A DNA stretch of 64,000 bases, from contig NZ_CP098323.1 of the NCBI RefSeq assembly GCF_023657595.1, positions 2,132,001 to 2,196,000 on the forward strand, written 5' to 3'. The stretch comes from Cytobacillus firmus. Its GTDB lineage: Bacteria > Bacillota > Bacilli > Bacillales > Cytobacillaceae. Both the position numbers and the translations under genes were made by a program. The notes beneath the pieces were generated by a model that saw nothing but the letters and a program-made list of their open reading frames with translations, was not told the DNA's origin and searched no databases. Shown here piece after piece: positions 8,923 to 17,140 of this stretch. Within the stretch, counting starts at the first letter, position 1. The number at the start of each line of letters is the position of its first letter.

Positions 8923-10320
8923 ATGAAGAGTACAGTCAGAAATATTTTGCCGGTGCATGAACTGCAAAAAGACCGGCGTTTTACTAATTTAATGAACCAG
9001 TATGGAATTGACTTTATACATACAACCAACATGCTGAAAGAGGTAATTTCTGAAATAAGGAATACTATTCTTGCTGGGAATTGGACCGGTGAGGAGCCCG
9101 GTACGGAGAAGTTTACGGACCTAATATTTCAAAAAGCAGAAGAGGTAATCACTGTTCGGTATGGATATACACTTAAAAGAGTTATTAATGCTACTGGCAC
9201 TATTCTTCACACTAATCTTGGCCGGGCACGGTTAAGCAAGTCTGCAGCGGATCATGTGCTTGAAGCTGCCATGAACTATTCCAATTTGGAGTATAACCTG
9301 GTTGAAGGCGAACGGGGATCCAGGCATAGTCACCTGGAAAATCTGGTCAAAGAACTGACAGGTGCAGAAGCAGCCATGGCAGTCAATAATAACGCTGCTG
9401 CCGTTTATTTCATTTTAAGAGCTCTTGCGGAAGAAAAAGAAGTAATCGTTTCCCGTGGACAGCTAGTTGAAATCGGAGGCTCCTTCAGGGTATCAAGCAT
9501 AATGGAAGAGAGCGGGGCAAAGCTCGTTGAAGTGGGAACAACAAATAAAACCCACCTGGAAGATTATGAAAAAGTGATAAATGAAGATACAGCCATGATT
9601 ATGAAGGTGCACACGAGCAATTTTAAAATTATCGGTTTTACGAAAGAAGTCGGCACCGGGGAACTTGCCCGCCTATCAAAAGAAAAAAACCTCATATTTT
9701 ATGAAGATCTGGGAAGCGGTGCACTTTTTGATTTTAAAAGCAAAGGAATCGGAAATGAACCAGCAGTCAGCGATGTTTTAAAAATGGGGGCAGATATCGT
9801 TTCTTTCAGCGGAGATAAGCTTTTGGGCGGTCCACAGGCAGGAATTATTGCCGGAAGAAAGGATTTAATCGAAAAGCTGAAAAAACATCAGCTTGCCCGG
9901 GTTCTCCGGGTAGATAAAATGACCATTGCTGCTCTCGAAGGCACGCTAATTGATTACTTAAAAGGCGAAGAGGGTCTGAAAAATATTCCTGTGGTCCATG
10001 ATGTTTTGATGACCAGTGATGAACTCAAAGTGAGAACGTCCCAATTTCTTAACAGATTACAAGCCGCCGGGAACGATTATGTATGCTCAATGAGACAAAG
10101 TACAGGGCAGGTTGGGGGAGGCACGATGCCTGAGGTAGAGCTTCCATCCTGGATTGCTGTTTTAAAGCACCGTCAATATTCAGCAGATCATATCGGCCGC
10201 CAGTTAAGGATTAATTCTTCCATAATAGTCAGGATTCAAAAGGAAGAAATTCTGATTGATCTTAGGACAGTAACTGCTGAAGAAGAGGACACCATAATAA
10301 ATGCTTTAATTGCTGTATAA
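8923..10320 (+). CDS. selA: L-seryl-tRNA(Sec) selenium transferase
   Basis: 465-aa PLP enzyme that converts Ser-tRNA(Sec) to Sec-tRNA(Sec) with selenophosphate. Visible: RVINATGTILHTNLGRA near residues 87-103, the glycine-rich LVEGERGSRHSH segment and the PLP lysine K299 in FSGDKLLGGPQAG. Length is normal for bacterial SelA. Shine-Dalgarno GGAGGG is at the start. selB, selD and the tRNA(Sec) gene are not in this window and must lie elsewhere if the system works. A strong terminator follows directly, so selA is not cotranscribed with selB here. Confidence 0.96.
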   Translation: MKSTVRNILPVHELQKDRRFTNLMNQYGIDFIHTTNMLKEVISEIRNTILAGNWTGEEPGTEKFTDLIFQKAEEVITVRYGYTLKRVINATGTILHTNLGRARLSKSAADHVLEAAMNYSNLEYNLVEGERGSRHSHLENLVKELTGAEAAMAVNNNAAAVYFILRALAEEKEVIVSRGQLVEIGGSFRVSSIMEESGAKLVEVGTTNKTHLEDYEKVINEDTAMIMKVHTSNFKIIGFTKEVGTGELARLSKEKNLIFYEDLGSGALFDFKSKGIGNEPAVSDVLKMGADIVSFSGDKLLGGPQAGIIAGRKDLIEKLKKHQLARVLRVDKMTIAALEGTLIDYLKGEEGLKNIPVVHDVLMTSDELKVRTSQFLNRLQAAGNDYVCSMRQSTGQVGGGTMPEVELPSWIAVLKHRQYSADHIGRQLRINSSIIVRIQKEEILIDLRTVTAEEEDTIINALIAV

Positions 10321-10325
10321 AGAAA

Positions 10326-10356
10326 AAGCAGCTGCCTGATGATGAGGCAGCTGCTT
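10326..10356. terminator. Bidirectional terminator of selA and sspP
   Basis: A 12-bp stem AAGCAGCTGCCT (10326-10337) with 10345-10356, 7-nt loop, T-rich on both strands. Confidence 0.87.
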
Positions 10357-10364
10357 CTTTACAT

Positions 10365-10511
10365 TCACATATCGTGGTGTGAATTATGTTTTTGTCTGGT
10401 GTGGTTACGGTTTTTTACTTTCTTAGAGCCGCTTAATGGTTCAGGCTGTCCATCATTGTTATGTCCTTTAGGTGCATTTCTGCGCATGTCTTTGCCATTG
10501 TTTTTGTTCAA
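10365..10511 (-). CDS. sspP: Small acid-soluble spore protein P
   Basis: 48-aa basic protein from a TTG start at 10511, preceded by GGAGG (10521-10525). It contains [23 protein letters not shown] and ends KHNSHHDM, which matches B. subtilis SspP (CotL) closely. SspP is a minor forespore protein with no known enzymatic role. In B. subtilis it is in an operon with sspO; here a separate small gene and a repeat lie between the two. Confidence 0.93.
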   Translation of the reverse strand: MNKNNGKDMRRNAPKGHNNDGQPEPLSGSKKVKNRNHTRQKHNSHHDM

Positions 10512-10773
10512 TTGAAGCCCTCCTCGGATAATAGGATGTTTCTTCCGCTCCAGGCAACTGATATGCCGGCTGCCGTCTTAATGGCTGACGGGTAGAAAAG
10601 ATACAAGGTGATATTCACCTTCATCTCATGTGTTAGTTTGTCTCTTTTTATTGAAAAATTGCCTTGCAAAATGTGGCTGAATGTCAAGATTTCCTCCTGA
10701 GTGATTTCGCGGAATATTTTATGATGCTATTGCACAATTTAATGGTACAAATTTTATTAGGAGTGAAATAAGC

Positions 10774-11031
10774 ATGCCATATCATAAAGATAAACAGCAG
10801 GCATTTCAGGCTGCACAGCAGGGAATGGAAGATGCACAGGAGCTCTACGCTGAAATTGTAAAAGATTCTGCCAGTTATGGACATCAGCTAAAACATCTAA
10901 AGCAGGAAGTAAATGAAGCATACGCTCAAATTGAAAATGCCCTGGAGGTTGCTTCTGACCATCAGCGTGCACAGCTGGAGAGATTCCAGCAGGATTTAAG
11001 ATCCATGGTTGATGATGTAAACCAATACTAG
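10774..11031 (+). CDS. Small acidic coiled-coil protein, DUF2524-like
   Basis: 85 aa with a good AGGAG ribosome binding site (10760-10764) and its own terminator. The sequence is almost entirely helical with heptad-like spacing (AAQQGMEDAQELYAEI, LKHLKQEVNEAYAQIENAL, AQLERFQQDLRSMVDDV), rich in Gln, Glu and Asp, and has no Cys or membrane segment. It loosely recalls the YtzC/DUF2524 group; that link is weak. Function is unknown. Its place among spore genes suggests, but does not show, sporulation expression. Confidence 0.75.
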   Translation: MPYHKDKQQAFQAAQQGMEDAQELYAEIVKDSASYGHQLKHLKQEVNEAYAQIENALEVASDHQRAQLERFQQDLRSMVDDVNQY

Positions 11032-11037
11032 AAATTT

Positions 11038-11060
11038 ACCCGGCTGCAGTTCAGCCGGGT
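11038..11060 (+). terminator. Terminator of the 85-aa gene
   Basis: ACCCGGCTG (11038-11046) pairs with CAGCCGGGT (11052-11060) around a 5-nt loop and is followed by an AT-rich tail. Confidence 0.8.
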
Positions 11061-11066
11061 ATTATT

Positions 11067-11345
11067 ATTTATCGCAGTCTAACGGGCAGTAAGACCCCCA
11101 CTTCAAGACTCAAAGGTATCAAAGGAAGATAAGAGGGGGGTCAAACTGCCCAGTCTAGCTACGACTCCTAGGGGCTCGCTTGTCACCCCTGGGCAAGTCG
11201 TCTCGCTTTAAATGTAAAGGCCCGAAAGAAGGACAAAGACTAAGAACGCCACGTCCTGTGGCAACGTCTTTGTGACCCACTTCCTGTGGGCCGCAACTAA
11301 CAATCAGCGGGGAGAAAAGCACTCCCCACTGATTGAAGTTTCACT
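11067..11345. repeat. Dispersed intergenic repeat, family 1 (long form)
   Basis: About 280 nt without a credible gene. The left end TTATCGCAGTCTAA and right end CACTGATTGAAGTTTCAC recur at 19894-19940 and in part at 25264. It contains a 16-nt inverted repeat (11084-11099 with 11136-11151, GGGCAGT...GACCCCC), and a hairpin module around 11247-11277 (GCCACGTCCTGTGGC) that is also in the repeats at 16.2 and 20.3 kb. No transposase or target-site duplication was seen. Confidence 0.75.
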
Positions 11346-11495
11346 TTATTGATTCTTCTTGCGCTTTTTATTGTTTTGCCTTTGAGCTTCTGTTAATGGT
11401 TCATTCGCATATTCCTCATTATACCCTGCGCCCATGCCCTGACCTTTTGCGGCGTTCATACCCTCAATAATATGATTAGACTTTCTTTTAGCCAT
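11346..11495 (-). CDS. sspO: Small acid-soluble spore protein O
   Basis: 49-aa protein [20 protein letters not shown]..., ending [10 protein letters not shown], matching B. subtilis SspO (CotK). The ATG at 11495 follows GGAGG in GGGAGGTGATTGACT. It lies divergent from citB as in B. subtilis. The repeat at 11067-11345 abuts its stop codon, so any original sspO-sspP linkage has been broken. Confidence 0.93.
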   Translation of the reverse strand: MAKRKSNHIIEGMNAAKGQGMGAGYNEEYANEPLTEAQRQNNKKRKKNQ

Positions 11496-11848
11496 AGTCA
11501 ATCACCTCCCTGATACTATTTTTCCTTGGATAATGTCAATTTATGTTGTTTTTTAGACTGGCGGATTCCCTTTTTCGTTTTTGCAGAATAATAACCAGGC
11601 AAGGTAAGGTATTTTTGTCTAATTGAAAAACACTATCAATTACGGCATTTAAAAGGCTTAATGAAGTAAATAAGAAATTATGATAAGAAAAACTTATCAA
11701 AAACAATAACTTTCTTGTTATTTACTTATATAGCAGGTTGTATTAATATAGGAATTGTGAGAAAAGTAAGGATGGATGAAAATTCAAACTTTTCGACAAT
11801 TACCTAACACTTGGTATATGATGTTTATTGAAAGAGGGGGTAATACAT
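11496..11848. promoter_or_regulatory. sspO-citB intergenic control region
   Basis: No gene in 353 nt. A citB sigma-A promoter is proposed at -35 TTTACT (11721-11726) and -10 TAATAT (11744-11749), spacer 17. An exact ATAA-N7-TTAT dyad lies at 11683-11697, centred about 66 nt before the expected transcript start, where the CcpC box I sits in B. subtilis citB. A further TTAT near 11725 could be the downstream half box. CcpC binding is inferred. Confidence 0.7.
11683..11697. promoter_or_regulatory. CcpC dyad box upstream of citB
   Basis: ATAAGAAAAACTTAT is an exact match to ATAA-N7-TTAT, the CcpC (citrate-responsive LysR-type repressor) dyad. Position relative to the predicted start matches B. 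subtilis. Confidence 0.7.
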
Positions 11849-14557
11849 TTGGCAAAGAACGATGTGTTCAATTCCCGCAAATCCTTTGATCTGGACGGGA
11901 AGCGCTATCATTACTATCATTTAGGTGCTCTGGAAGAAGCCGGAGTAGGTAATGTTTCTAAATTGCCTTATTCAATTAAGGTATTATTGGAATCAGTACT
12001 TCGTCAATATGACGGCCGTGTAATTACAAAAGAGCATGTTGAAAACCTGGCAAAATGGGGAACTTCTGAAGTGAAAGAAGTAGATGTTCCTTTCAAACCA
12101 TCACGTGTAATTCTGCAGGACTTCACTGGAGTTCCGGCAGTAGTTGACCTTGCTTCATTGCGTAAGGCAATGGCTGACATGGGTGGGGATCCTGATAAAA
12201 TTAATCCTGAGAAGCCTGTTGATCTGGTTATTGACCACTCTGTACAGGTAGATAAGTATGGAACACCTGATTCTCTTGAAGCCAACATGGAGCTTGAGTT
12301 CGAGCGAAATGCTGAGCGTTACCAGTTCTTGAGCTGGGCACAAAAAGCATTTGACAACTATCGTGCAGTTCCGCCTGCAACAGGTATTGTTCACCAGGTA
12401 AACCTTGAGTTCCTTGCAAATGTTGTTCATGCGCTTGAGACAACAGAGGGCGACTACGAAACTTTCCCTGATACTCTTGTAGGTACTGACTCCCATACAA
12501 CCATGATCAACGGTATCGGCGTTCTTGGATGGGGTGTAGGAGGAATTGAAGCTGAAGCAGGTATGCTGGGCCAGCCTTCATATTTCCCTGTTCCTGAAGT
12601 TGTAGGGGTTAAGCTTACTGGCGAGCTTCCTAACGGAACAACTGCTACTGACCTTGCATTAAAGGTAACTCAAGTACTGCGCAGCCAGGGAGTAGTTGGC
12701 AAGTTTGTAGAATTCTTCGGCCCTGGTGTTACACAGCTTCCACTGGCTGACCGCGCTACAATTGCTAACATGGCTCCAGAATACGGTGCAACTTGCGGTT
12801 TCTTCCCTGTTGATGCAGAAGCCCTTGATTACATGCGCCTGACTGGACGTCCTGAAGAGCAAATCAAGATTGTTGAAAAATACTGCAAAGAAAATGGAAT
12901 GTTCTTCGATCCATCTTTAGAGCCGGTATACACAAATGTAGTTGAAATCAATCTTTCCGAAATTGAAGCGAACCTTTCAGGTCCTAAGCGTCCGCAGGAT
13001 TTAATTCCGCTTTCAGCAATGAAAAAGGAGTTCAATGACGCGATCACTGCTCCACAGGGCAACCAGGGCTTTGGCTTGGATAAGAAAGAAATCGACAAAA
13101 AAGTCACTGTTGAATTTGCAAATGGCGATTCAACCAAGATGAAAACGGGTGCTGTTGCCATTGCGGCCATCACTAGCTGTACAAATACTTCAAACCCTTA
13201 CGTTTTAGTTGGTGCAGGTTTAGTGGCGAAAAAAGCAGTTGAACTTGGAATGGAAGTTCCTAAGTTCGTAAAAACTTCTTTAGCACCGGGATCTAAGGTT
13301 GTTACTGGATACCTGCGTGATTCAGGACTTCTTCCATACATGGAACAGCTTGGATTCAACCTTGTTGGTTATGGCTGTACAACATGTATCGGTAACTCCG
13401 GTCCATTAAGAGAAGAAATCGAAAAGGCTGTAGCCGAAACCGATCTTCTTGTAACATCTGTTCTTTCAGGCAACCGTAACTTTGAAGGACGTATCCATCC
13501 GCTTGTAAAAGCTAACTACCTGGCTTCTCCGCCATTAGTTGTCGCTTATGCACTAGCTGGTACGGTTGATATTGACCTTCAAAACGAGCCAATCGGAAAA
13601 GACAAGAATGGCAATGATGTCTTCTTTAACGATATCTGGCCTTCAACTGCTGAAGTTAATGAAGTGGTTAAACAGACTGTTACACCTGAATTGTTCCGTA
13701 AAGAATATGAGCATGTATTTGACGACAATGCTCGCTGGAATCAAATTCAAACTAGCAATGAGCCTTTATATTCATTTGATGATAATTCAACATATATCCA
13801 GAATCCTCCGTTCTTCGAAGGCTTAACTCCTAATGCTGATGAAGTTAAACCTTTATCAGGATTGCGTGTTGTCGGCAAGTTCGGTGATTCTGTAACAACT
13901 GACCATATTTCTCCGGCAGGTGCGATCGGCAAAGATACGCCAGCAGGAAAATATCTTCGCGAGAACGGTGTTGAACCACGTGACTTTAACTCTTATGGAT
14001 CCAGACGGGGTAACCATGAGGTAATGATGCGCGGTACATTTGCAAACATCCGTATCCGCAACCAAATTGCGCCAGGCACAGAAGGCGGATTCACAACTTA
14101 CTGGCCAACTGGTGAAGTTACATCTATCTATGATGCTTGTATGAAGTATAAAGAAGATGGAACTGGCCTTGTTGTTCTTGCCGGCAAAGACTATGGAATG
14201 GGATCTTCCCGTGACTGGGCTGCAAAAGGTACGAACCTGCTTGGAATTAAAACTGTTATTGCTGAAAGCTATGAGCGTATCCACCGTTCTAACCTTGTTC
14301 TAATGGGAGTTCTTCCACTTCAGTTCAAGGAAGGCGAAAGTGCAGAAACTCTCGGCTTGTCAGGAAAAGAAACGATCGATGTTCAAATCGACGAAAATGT
14401 TAGACCACGTGACTTTGTTAAGGTTACAGCTACAGATGAAAACGGCAACCAGACTACATTCGAAGTTCTTGTCCGTTTCGACTCTGAAGTTGAGATCGAT
14501 TACTACCGTCATGGCGGAATCCTGCAAATGGTTCTTCGTGATAAATTGGCTAACTAA
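11849..14557 (+). CDS. citB: Aconitate hydratase (aconitase A)
   Basis: 902 aa from TTG 11849 ([11 protein letters not shown]), with the G-rich Shine-Dalgarno in AAAGAGGGGG about 10 nt upstream. The upstream TTG at 11828 overlaps that site and is unlikely. It interconverts citrate and isocitrate in the TCA cycle; Bacillus aconitase can also bind RNA. 4Fe-4S ligand cysteines are seen in [10 protein letters not shown] and in [12 protein letters not shown]; other motifs are [22 protein letters not shown] and the domain 4 [11 protein letters not shown]. Length matches B. subtilis CitB. Confidence 0.97.
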   Translation: MAKNDVFNSRKSFDLDGKRYHYYHLGALEEAGVGNVSKLPYSIKVLLESVLRQYDGRVITKEHVENLAKWGTSEVKEVDVPFKPSRVILQDFTGVPAVVDLASLRKAMADMGGDPDKINPEKPVDLVIDHSVQVDKYGTPDSLEANMELEFERNAERYQFLSWAQKAFDNYRAVPPATGIVHQVNLEFLANVVHALETTEGDYETFPDTLVGTDSHTTMINGIGVLGWGVGGIEAEAGMLGQPSYFPVPEVVGVKLTGELPNGTTATDLALKVTQVLRSQGVVGKFVEFFGPGVTQLPLADRATIANMAPEYGATCGFFPVDAEALDYMRLTGRPEEQIKIVEKYCKENGMFFDPSLEPVYTNVVEINLSEIEANLSGPKRPQDLIPLSAMKKEFNDAITAPQGNQGFGLDKKEIDKKVTVEFANGDSTKMKTGAVAIAAITSCTNTSNPYVLVGAGLVAKKAVELGMEVPKFVKTSLAPGSKVVTGYLRDSGLLPYMEQLGFNLVGYGCTTCIGNSGPLREEIEKAVAETDLLVTSVLSGNRNFEGRIHPLVKANYLASPPLVVAYALAGTVDIDLQNEPIGKDKNGNDVFFNDIWPSTAEVNEVVKQTVTPELFRKEYEHVFDDNARWNQIQTSNEPLYSFDDNSTYIQNPPFFEGLTPNADEVKPLSGLRVVGKFGDSVTTDHISPAGAIGKDTPAGKYLRENGVEPRDFNSYGSRRGNHEVMMRGTFANIRIRNQIAPGTEGGFTTYWPTGEVTSIYDACMKYKEDGTGLVVLAGKDYGMGSSRDWAAKGTNLLGIKTVIAESYERIHRSNLVLMGVLPLQFKEGESAETLGLSGKETIDVQIDENVRPRDFVKVTATDENGNQTTFEVLVRFDSEVEIDYYRHGGILQMVLRDKLAN

Positions 14558-14565
14558 TTTGACCC

Positions 14566-14600
14566 GCCGCTATGTGTTTGCTCACATAGCGGCTTTTTTA
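14566..14600 (+). terminator. Terminator of citB
   Basis: GCCGCTATGTG (14566-14576) pairs with 14583-14593, followed by seven T residues. Confidence 0.9.
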
Positions 14601-14659
14601 TTTACAAAATATACGGGTTTAGGTATCTTGATTGTATCTTTAATTTTGGAGGGCTGATA

Positions 14660-15076
14660 TTGGGTGCTTTTTTGATTGGACCATTATTAGTGAAGTACGA
14701 ATGGGTTATTGTGCTGCTTTCAGGATTTGTTACTTATTTCACTCTTCTACAAGTCCTAAGGGACAGCGAGGAATATAAAAAAGTCTTTCTGAATGTCATC
14801 TTGAATTCAGTTCTTATCGGCTATTTTACTTATAAGTTTAGTTCAATCCTTTTCCAAACAGAAAATATTCTTAGCAGCCCGATGGGATTTATATATTTCT
14901 CAGGAGGACGAAAAGGAATTATTTTAGGAACCTTTTTTGCTATATTCTATTTAGTATTAGCTATTAAGAAATACAACTATCCGCTGAATAAATGGATTCA
15001 AGGAATTGTTTACGGATCTGTCACATTTATGCTGTCTTATTGGCTGTTCAGAACCTTATTAATTTTGCTTTTCTAG
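14660..15076 (+). CDS. Small multi-pass membrane protein, unknown
   Basis: 138 aa from TTG 14660, with GGAGGG at 14648-14653. About four hydrophobic helices are visible (near residues 5-30, 42-62, 85-105 and 112-137) separated by short charged loops. A motif GFIYFSGGRKGIILG lies before the third helix. I do not recognise the family. It is followed after 55 nt by the membrane-anchored thioredoxin-like gene, which raises the possibility of a redox or envelope function; this is only a neighbourhood inference. Confidence 0.75.
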   Translation: MGAFLIGPLLVKYEWVIVLLSGFVTYFTLLQVLRDSEEYKKVFLNVILNSVLIGYFTYKFSSILFQTENILSSPMGFIYFSGGRKGIILGTFFAIFYLVLAIKKYNYPLNKWIQGIVYGSVTFMLSYWLFRTLLILLF

Positions 15077-15131
15077 GTTAAAATACAATCAAGGAAGCAA
15101 AAAGGCTTAATAAGCCGGGAGGGAAAACAGC

Positions 15132-15653
15132 ATGTTCAAAAAAATGTTTGCAGCTTCTCTGTTATTAATCATTATTACCGCGGTTTTTGCAGTGCAGGCT
15201 TTTGAAAAAAGTGATGTCGAAAGTCAGCCCGTTAATCAGACAGGATTAGGAATAGGATTGAAAGCCCCGGATTTCGAATTGAAAAACCTGCAAGGGGAAA
15301 CCGTCAAGCTCTCAGATTACAAAGGAAAAAAAGTCATGCTAAACTTTTGGGCAACCTGGTGTCCTCCATGTAAAGCTGAAATGCCTGATATTCAAAAATT
15401 TTATACTCAGAAGGGAGATAATGTTGCTATATTGGCAGTGAACATTGATCCTCAGTCTGATGTAGCAGGGTTTGCTAAGGAAATGCGAGTAAACTTTCCG
15501 ATTTTACTTGATGTGGACGAAAAAGCTTCTAACGCCTATCAAATAATAACAATTCCAACCACTTTTTTTATTGATGAAGAAGGAATTATTCGGAATAAAT
15601 ATTTAAGTGCGATGTCCGAGGAGCTTATGAATCAGTATATAGATGAAATGTAA
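15132..15653 (+). CDS. yneN: Membrane-anchored thioredoxin-like protein (TlpA/ResA type)
   Basis: 173 aa. An N-terminal hydrophobic segment (about residues 5-22) anchors or exports the protein, followed by a TlpA-like domain starting at LGIGLKAPDFELKNLQG. The redox motif is CPPC in NFWATWCPPCKAEMP, and the cis-Pro is in ITIPTTFFIDEEG. Expected role: extracytoplasmic disulfide reduction. Position between citB and sspN is that of B. subtilis yneN. Ribosome binding site GGGAGGG precedes the ATG. Confidence 0.88.
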   Translation: MFKKMFAASLLLIIITAVFAVQAFEKSDVESQPVNQTGLGIGLKAPDFELKNLQGETVKLSDYKGKKVMLNFWATWCPPCKAEMPDIQKFYTQKGDNVAILAVNIDPQSDVAGFAKEMRVNFPILLDVDEKASNAYQIITIPTTFFIDEEGIIRNKYLSAMSEELMNQYIDEM

Positions 15654-15683
15654 AAAAACATTTGCATAAGCAGATGTTTTTTT
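15653..15683 (+). terminator. Terminator of yneN
   Basis: AAAAACATTTGC pairs imperfectly with GCAGATGTTTTT around ATAA, followed by T residues. Confidence 0.75.
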
Positions 15684-15841
15684 ATAGGTTTATGCTGTAA
15701 TAAAAAGGGAAAAATTAAATTAGAATTAACGTTTTCAGAATATTTTATCAATAATTTCAAACCATATGTACTTTTTTCACGTAGTCTGGGTAAATGTGGA
15801 TTAAATTTTCGAAAAGTTGTAATAATTCAACGGTTTTCTGG

Positions 15842-15856
15842 AGATAATGATTGTTA
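15842..15856. promoter_or_regulatory. Fur-box-like site upstream of fbpB
   Basis: AGATAATGATTGTTA matches 12 of 15 positions of TGATAATNATTATCA. It overlaps TACAAT (15855-15860), a candidate -10 for the small basic protein gene. Iron-responsive repression is inferred. Confidence 0.55.
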
Positions 15857-15885
15857 CAATGTTATTAAAGGAAGGTGAAAGATTT

Positions 15886-16017
15886 ATGAGAAAGCCTAGA
15901 AAACGCTCCTTTGCTGAATTAGTACTAGAAAATAAACGCCAGCTGCTTAAAGATCATGATGCTATGGAAAAAATTGAAGAGCGCCTCGAGCTTAAACGTC
16001 TGAACAAGGCCGAATAG
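15886..16017 (+). CDS. fbpB: Fur-regulated small basic protein (FbpB/FbpC type)
   Basis: 43 aa, MRKPRKRSFAELVLENKRQL..., with the family pattern FAELVxENKxxLLxD and IEERLELK. In B. subtilis such proteins are Fur-controlled helpers of the small RNA FsrA in the iron-sparing response. GAAGGTGA gives the ribosome binding site, and a Fur-like box lies 30 nt upstream, which agrees with the family's regulation. The exact paralogue (A, B or C) cannot be settled, so treat the symbol as tentative. Confidence 0.78.
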   Translation: MRKPRKRSFAELVLENKRQLLKDHDAMEKIEERLELKRLNKAE

Positions 16018-16078
16018 AATTACTTGCCAATCATGAAACCCTCCTCAAATGCACAAACTTTAAATGAGGAGGGATATA

Positions 16079-16222
16079 ATGAGTAATCCAAAAAGACACC
16101 CTAATCATTTCAATCCGAACCATATTGGTACACAATCACGCGGATTTGGCGGCAACAAAGGCAAGAAGATGCAGGACAAATCCGGACAGCATGCTCAAGT
16201 GATACAAACTAAAGGCGAATAA
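16079..16222 (+). CDS. sspN: Small acid-soluble spore protein N
   Basis: 47 aa, [20 protein letters not shown]..., ending [13 protein letters not shown], which matches SspN. Ribosome binding site GAGGAGGG is close upstream. It is a minor forespore SASP without a known enzymatic role. Order sspN-tlp is as in B. subtilis, but a 370-nt repeat separates the two here. Confidence 0.93.
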   Translation: MSNPKRHPNHFNPNHIGTQSRGFGGNKGKKMQDKSGQHAQVIQTKGE

Positions 16223-16228
16223 TTAAGA

Positions 16229-16600
16229 AAAGCGGAAGCGCCTTGCCCACGAAGGAACGCAGACTAAGAACGCCACGTCCTGTGGCAACGTCTGCATGAC
16301 CCGCATCCTCCCAAAAGCTGTCGCTTTTGGTCGTGCGATGTTCATGCTGACGAAGCCTTCCTTGTCCTGCGGGCCTCAAGCACAAGACGAGCCTCCCGGA
16401 AAGACGTTCTTTGCCTTTTTGGGAGGATTGCCTGAAAAGTGAAGGCGACTGTCCAGGGACGACAAGCATAAGACGAGCCCTGCAAGAAGGTGTTCTTTCC
16501 TTCTGGAAGGGATTGGCTAGTCTTTCGTCCCTAGGAGCCGCAACTAGACAAGCTTGTGACCTCGAGGGGGTAGGCGCTGGAGCTGGACAGTTATCGACGT
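16229..16600. repeat. Dispersed intergenic repeat, family 2 (copy 1)
   Basis: About 370 nt beginning AAAGCGGAAGCGCC and ending GGCGCTGGAGCTGGACAGTTATC. It shares long stretches with 20262-20550, including GCCACGTCCTGTGGC hairpins, AAAGCTGTCGCTTTTGG and CTTGTCCTGCGGGCCTCAAG. Open frames inside it look spurious. The sequence is richer in G+C than its surroundings and strongly structured. Confidence 0.78.
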
Positions 16601-16616
16601 TCAAAATTATATATAA

Positions 16617-16642
16617 AACCTGCCATTTATATAGGGCAGGTT
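16617..16642. terminator. Hairpin terminator between repeat and tlp
   Basis: AACCTGCC (16617-16624) pairs with GGCAGGTT (16635-16642), followed by CTTTTGTTT. Confidence 0.65.
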
Positions 16643-16762
16643 CTTTTGTTTCTGATCATTTCTGGTAAATCAGGCAGGCGACCCACACTTTTCCGCCAAT
16701 ATTTTTCTTGTTCTTTCACAAACTAAATTTGTACCATCACCTAACAAAGGGAGGAACATACC

Positions 16763-17014
16763 ATGGCACATAATAGACCAAACCCTGATGACCGCAGCGA
16801 TAACGTTGAAAAGCTTCAATCCATGATCGTTCATACAATTGAGAACATGGACGAAGCTGAAGAATCAATGAAGTATGCAAATGCAGAAGATCTTGCCAGA
16901 ATTGAAGCTAAAAATGAACGCCGCCGGGAAAGTCTTGCTTCATTCCGTTCGGAAATAAAAGATGAATATCAGGCACAGCAAAACGGCAATAGCAGTGAGA
17001 ACAATAATTATTGA
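16763..17014 (+). CDS. tlp: Small acid-soluble spore protein Tlp
   Basis: 83 aa, MAHNRPNPDDRSDNVEKLQ..., with the Tlp family N-terminus and the helical segment VHTIENMDEAEESM. Highly charged, no cysteine; the old name thioredoxin-like does not reflect a redox site. GGGAGG precedes the ATG. Forespore-specific expression is expected from the B. subtilis orthologue. Confidence 0.92.
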   Translation: MAHNRPNPDDRSDNVEKLQSMIVHTIENMDEAEESMKYANAEDLARIEAKNERRRESLASFRSEIKDEYQAQQNGNSSENNNY

Positions 17015-17021
17015 CATCTTC

Positions 17022-17049
17022 AAGACCTAATCCAATGTGATTAGGTCTT
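17022..17049 (+). terminator. Terminator of tlp
   Basis: AAGACCTAATC (17022-17032) pairs with GATTAGGTCTT (17039-17049) around 6 nt, then TTCCTTT. Confidence 0.85.
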
Positions 17050-17140
17050 TTCCTTTGGAGCAAAGGTGCGCATCCTTATAGATAATTACAGAAATATGGT
17101 AAGATAAGTTGAGGAAACTAAGAAGAAGAAGTGATAATCG

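Noticed and set aside
10512-10773. tRNA(Sec) gene near selA
   Set aside because: No cloverleaf with a UCA anticodon and long variable arm could be drawn in this interval.
12004-14284. Several antisense ORFs within citB
   Set aside because: Shadows of the strongly biased aconitase frame, with no ribosome binding sites or domains.
16209-16668. Open frames of 85 and 131 codons inside the repeat
   Set aside because: They lie in a structured repeat, lack ribosome binding sites and have unnatural composition.
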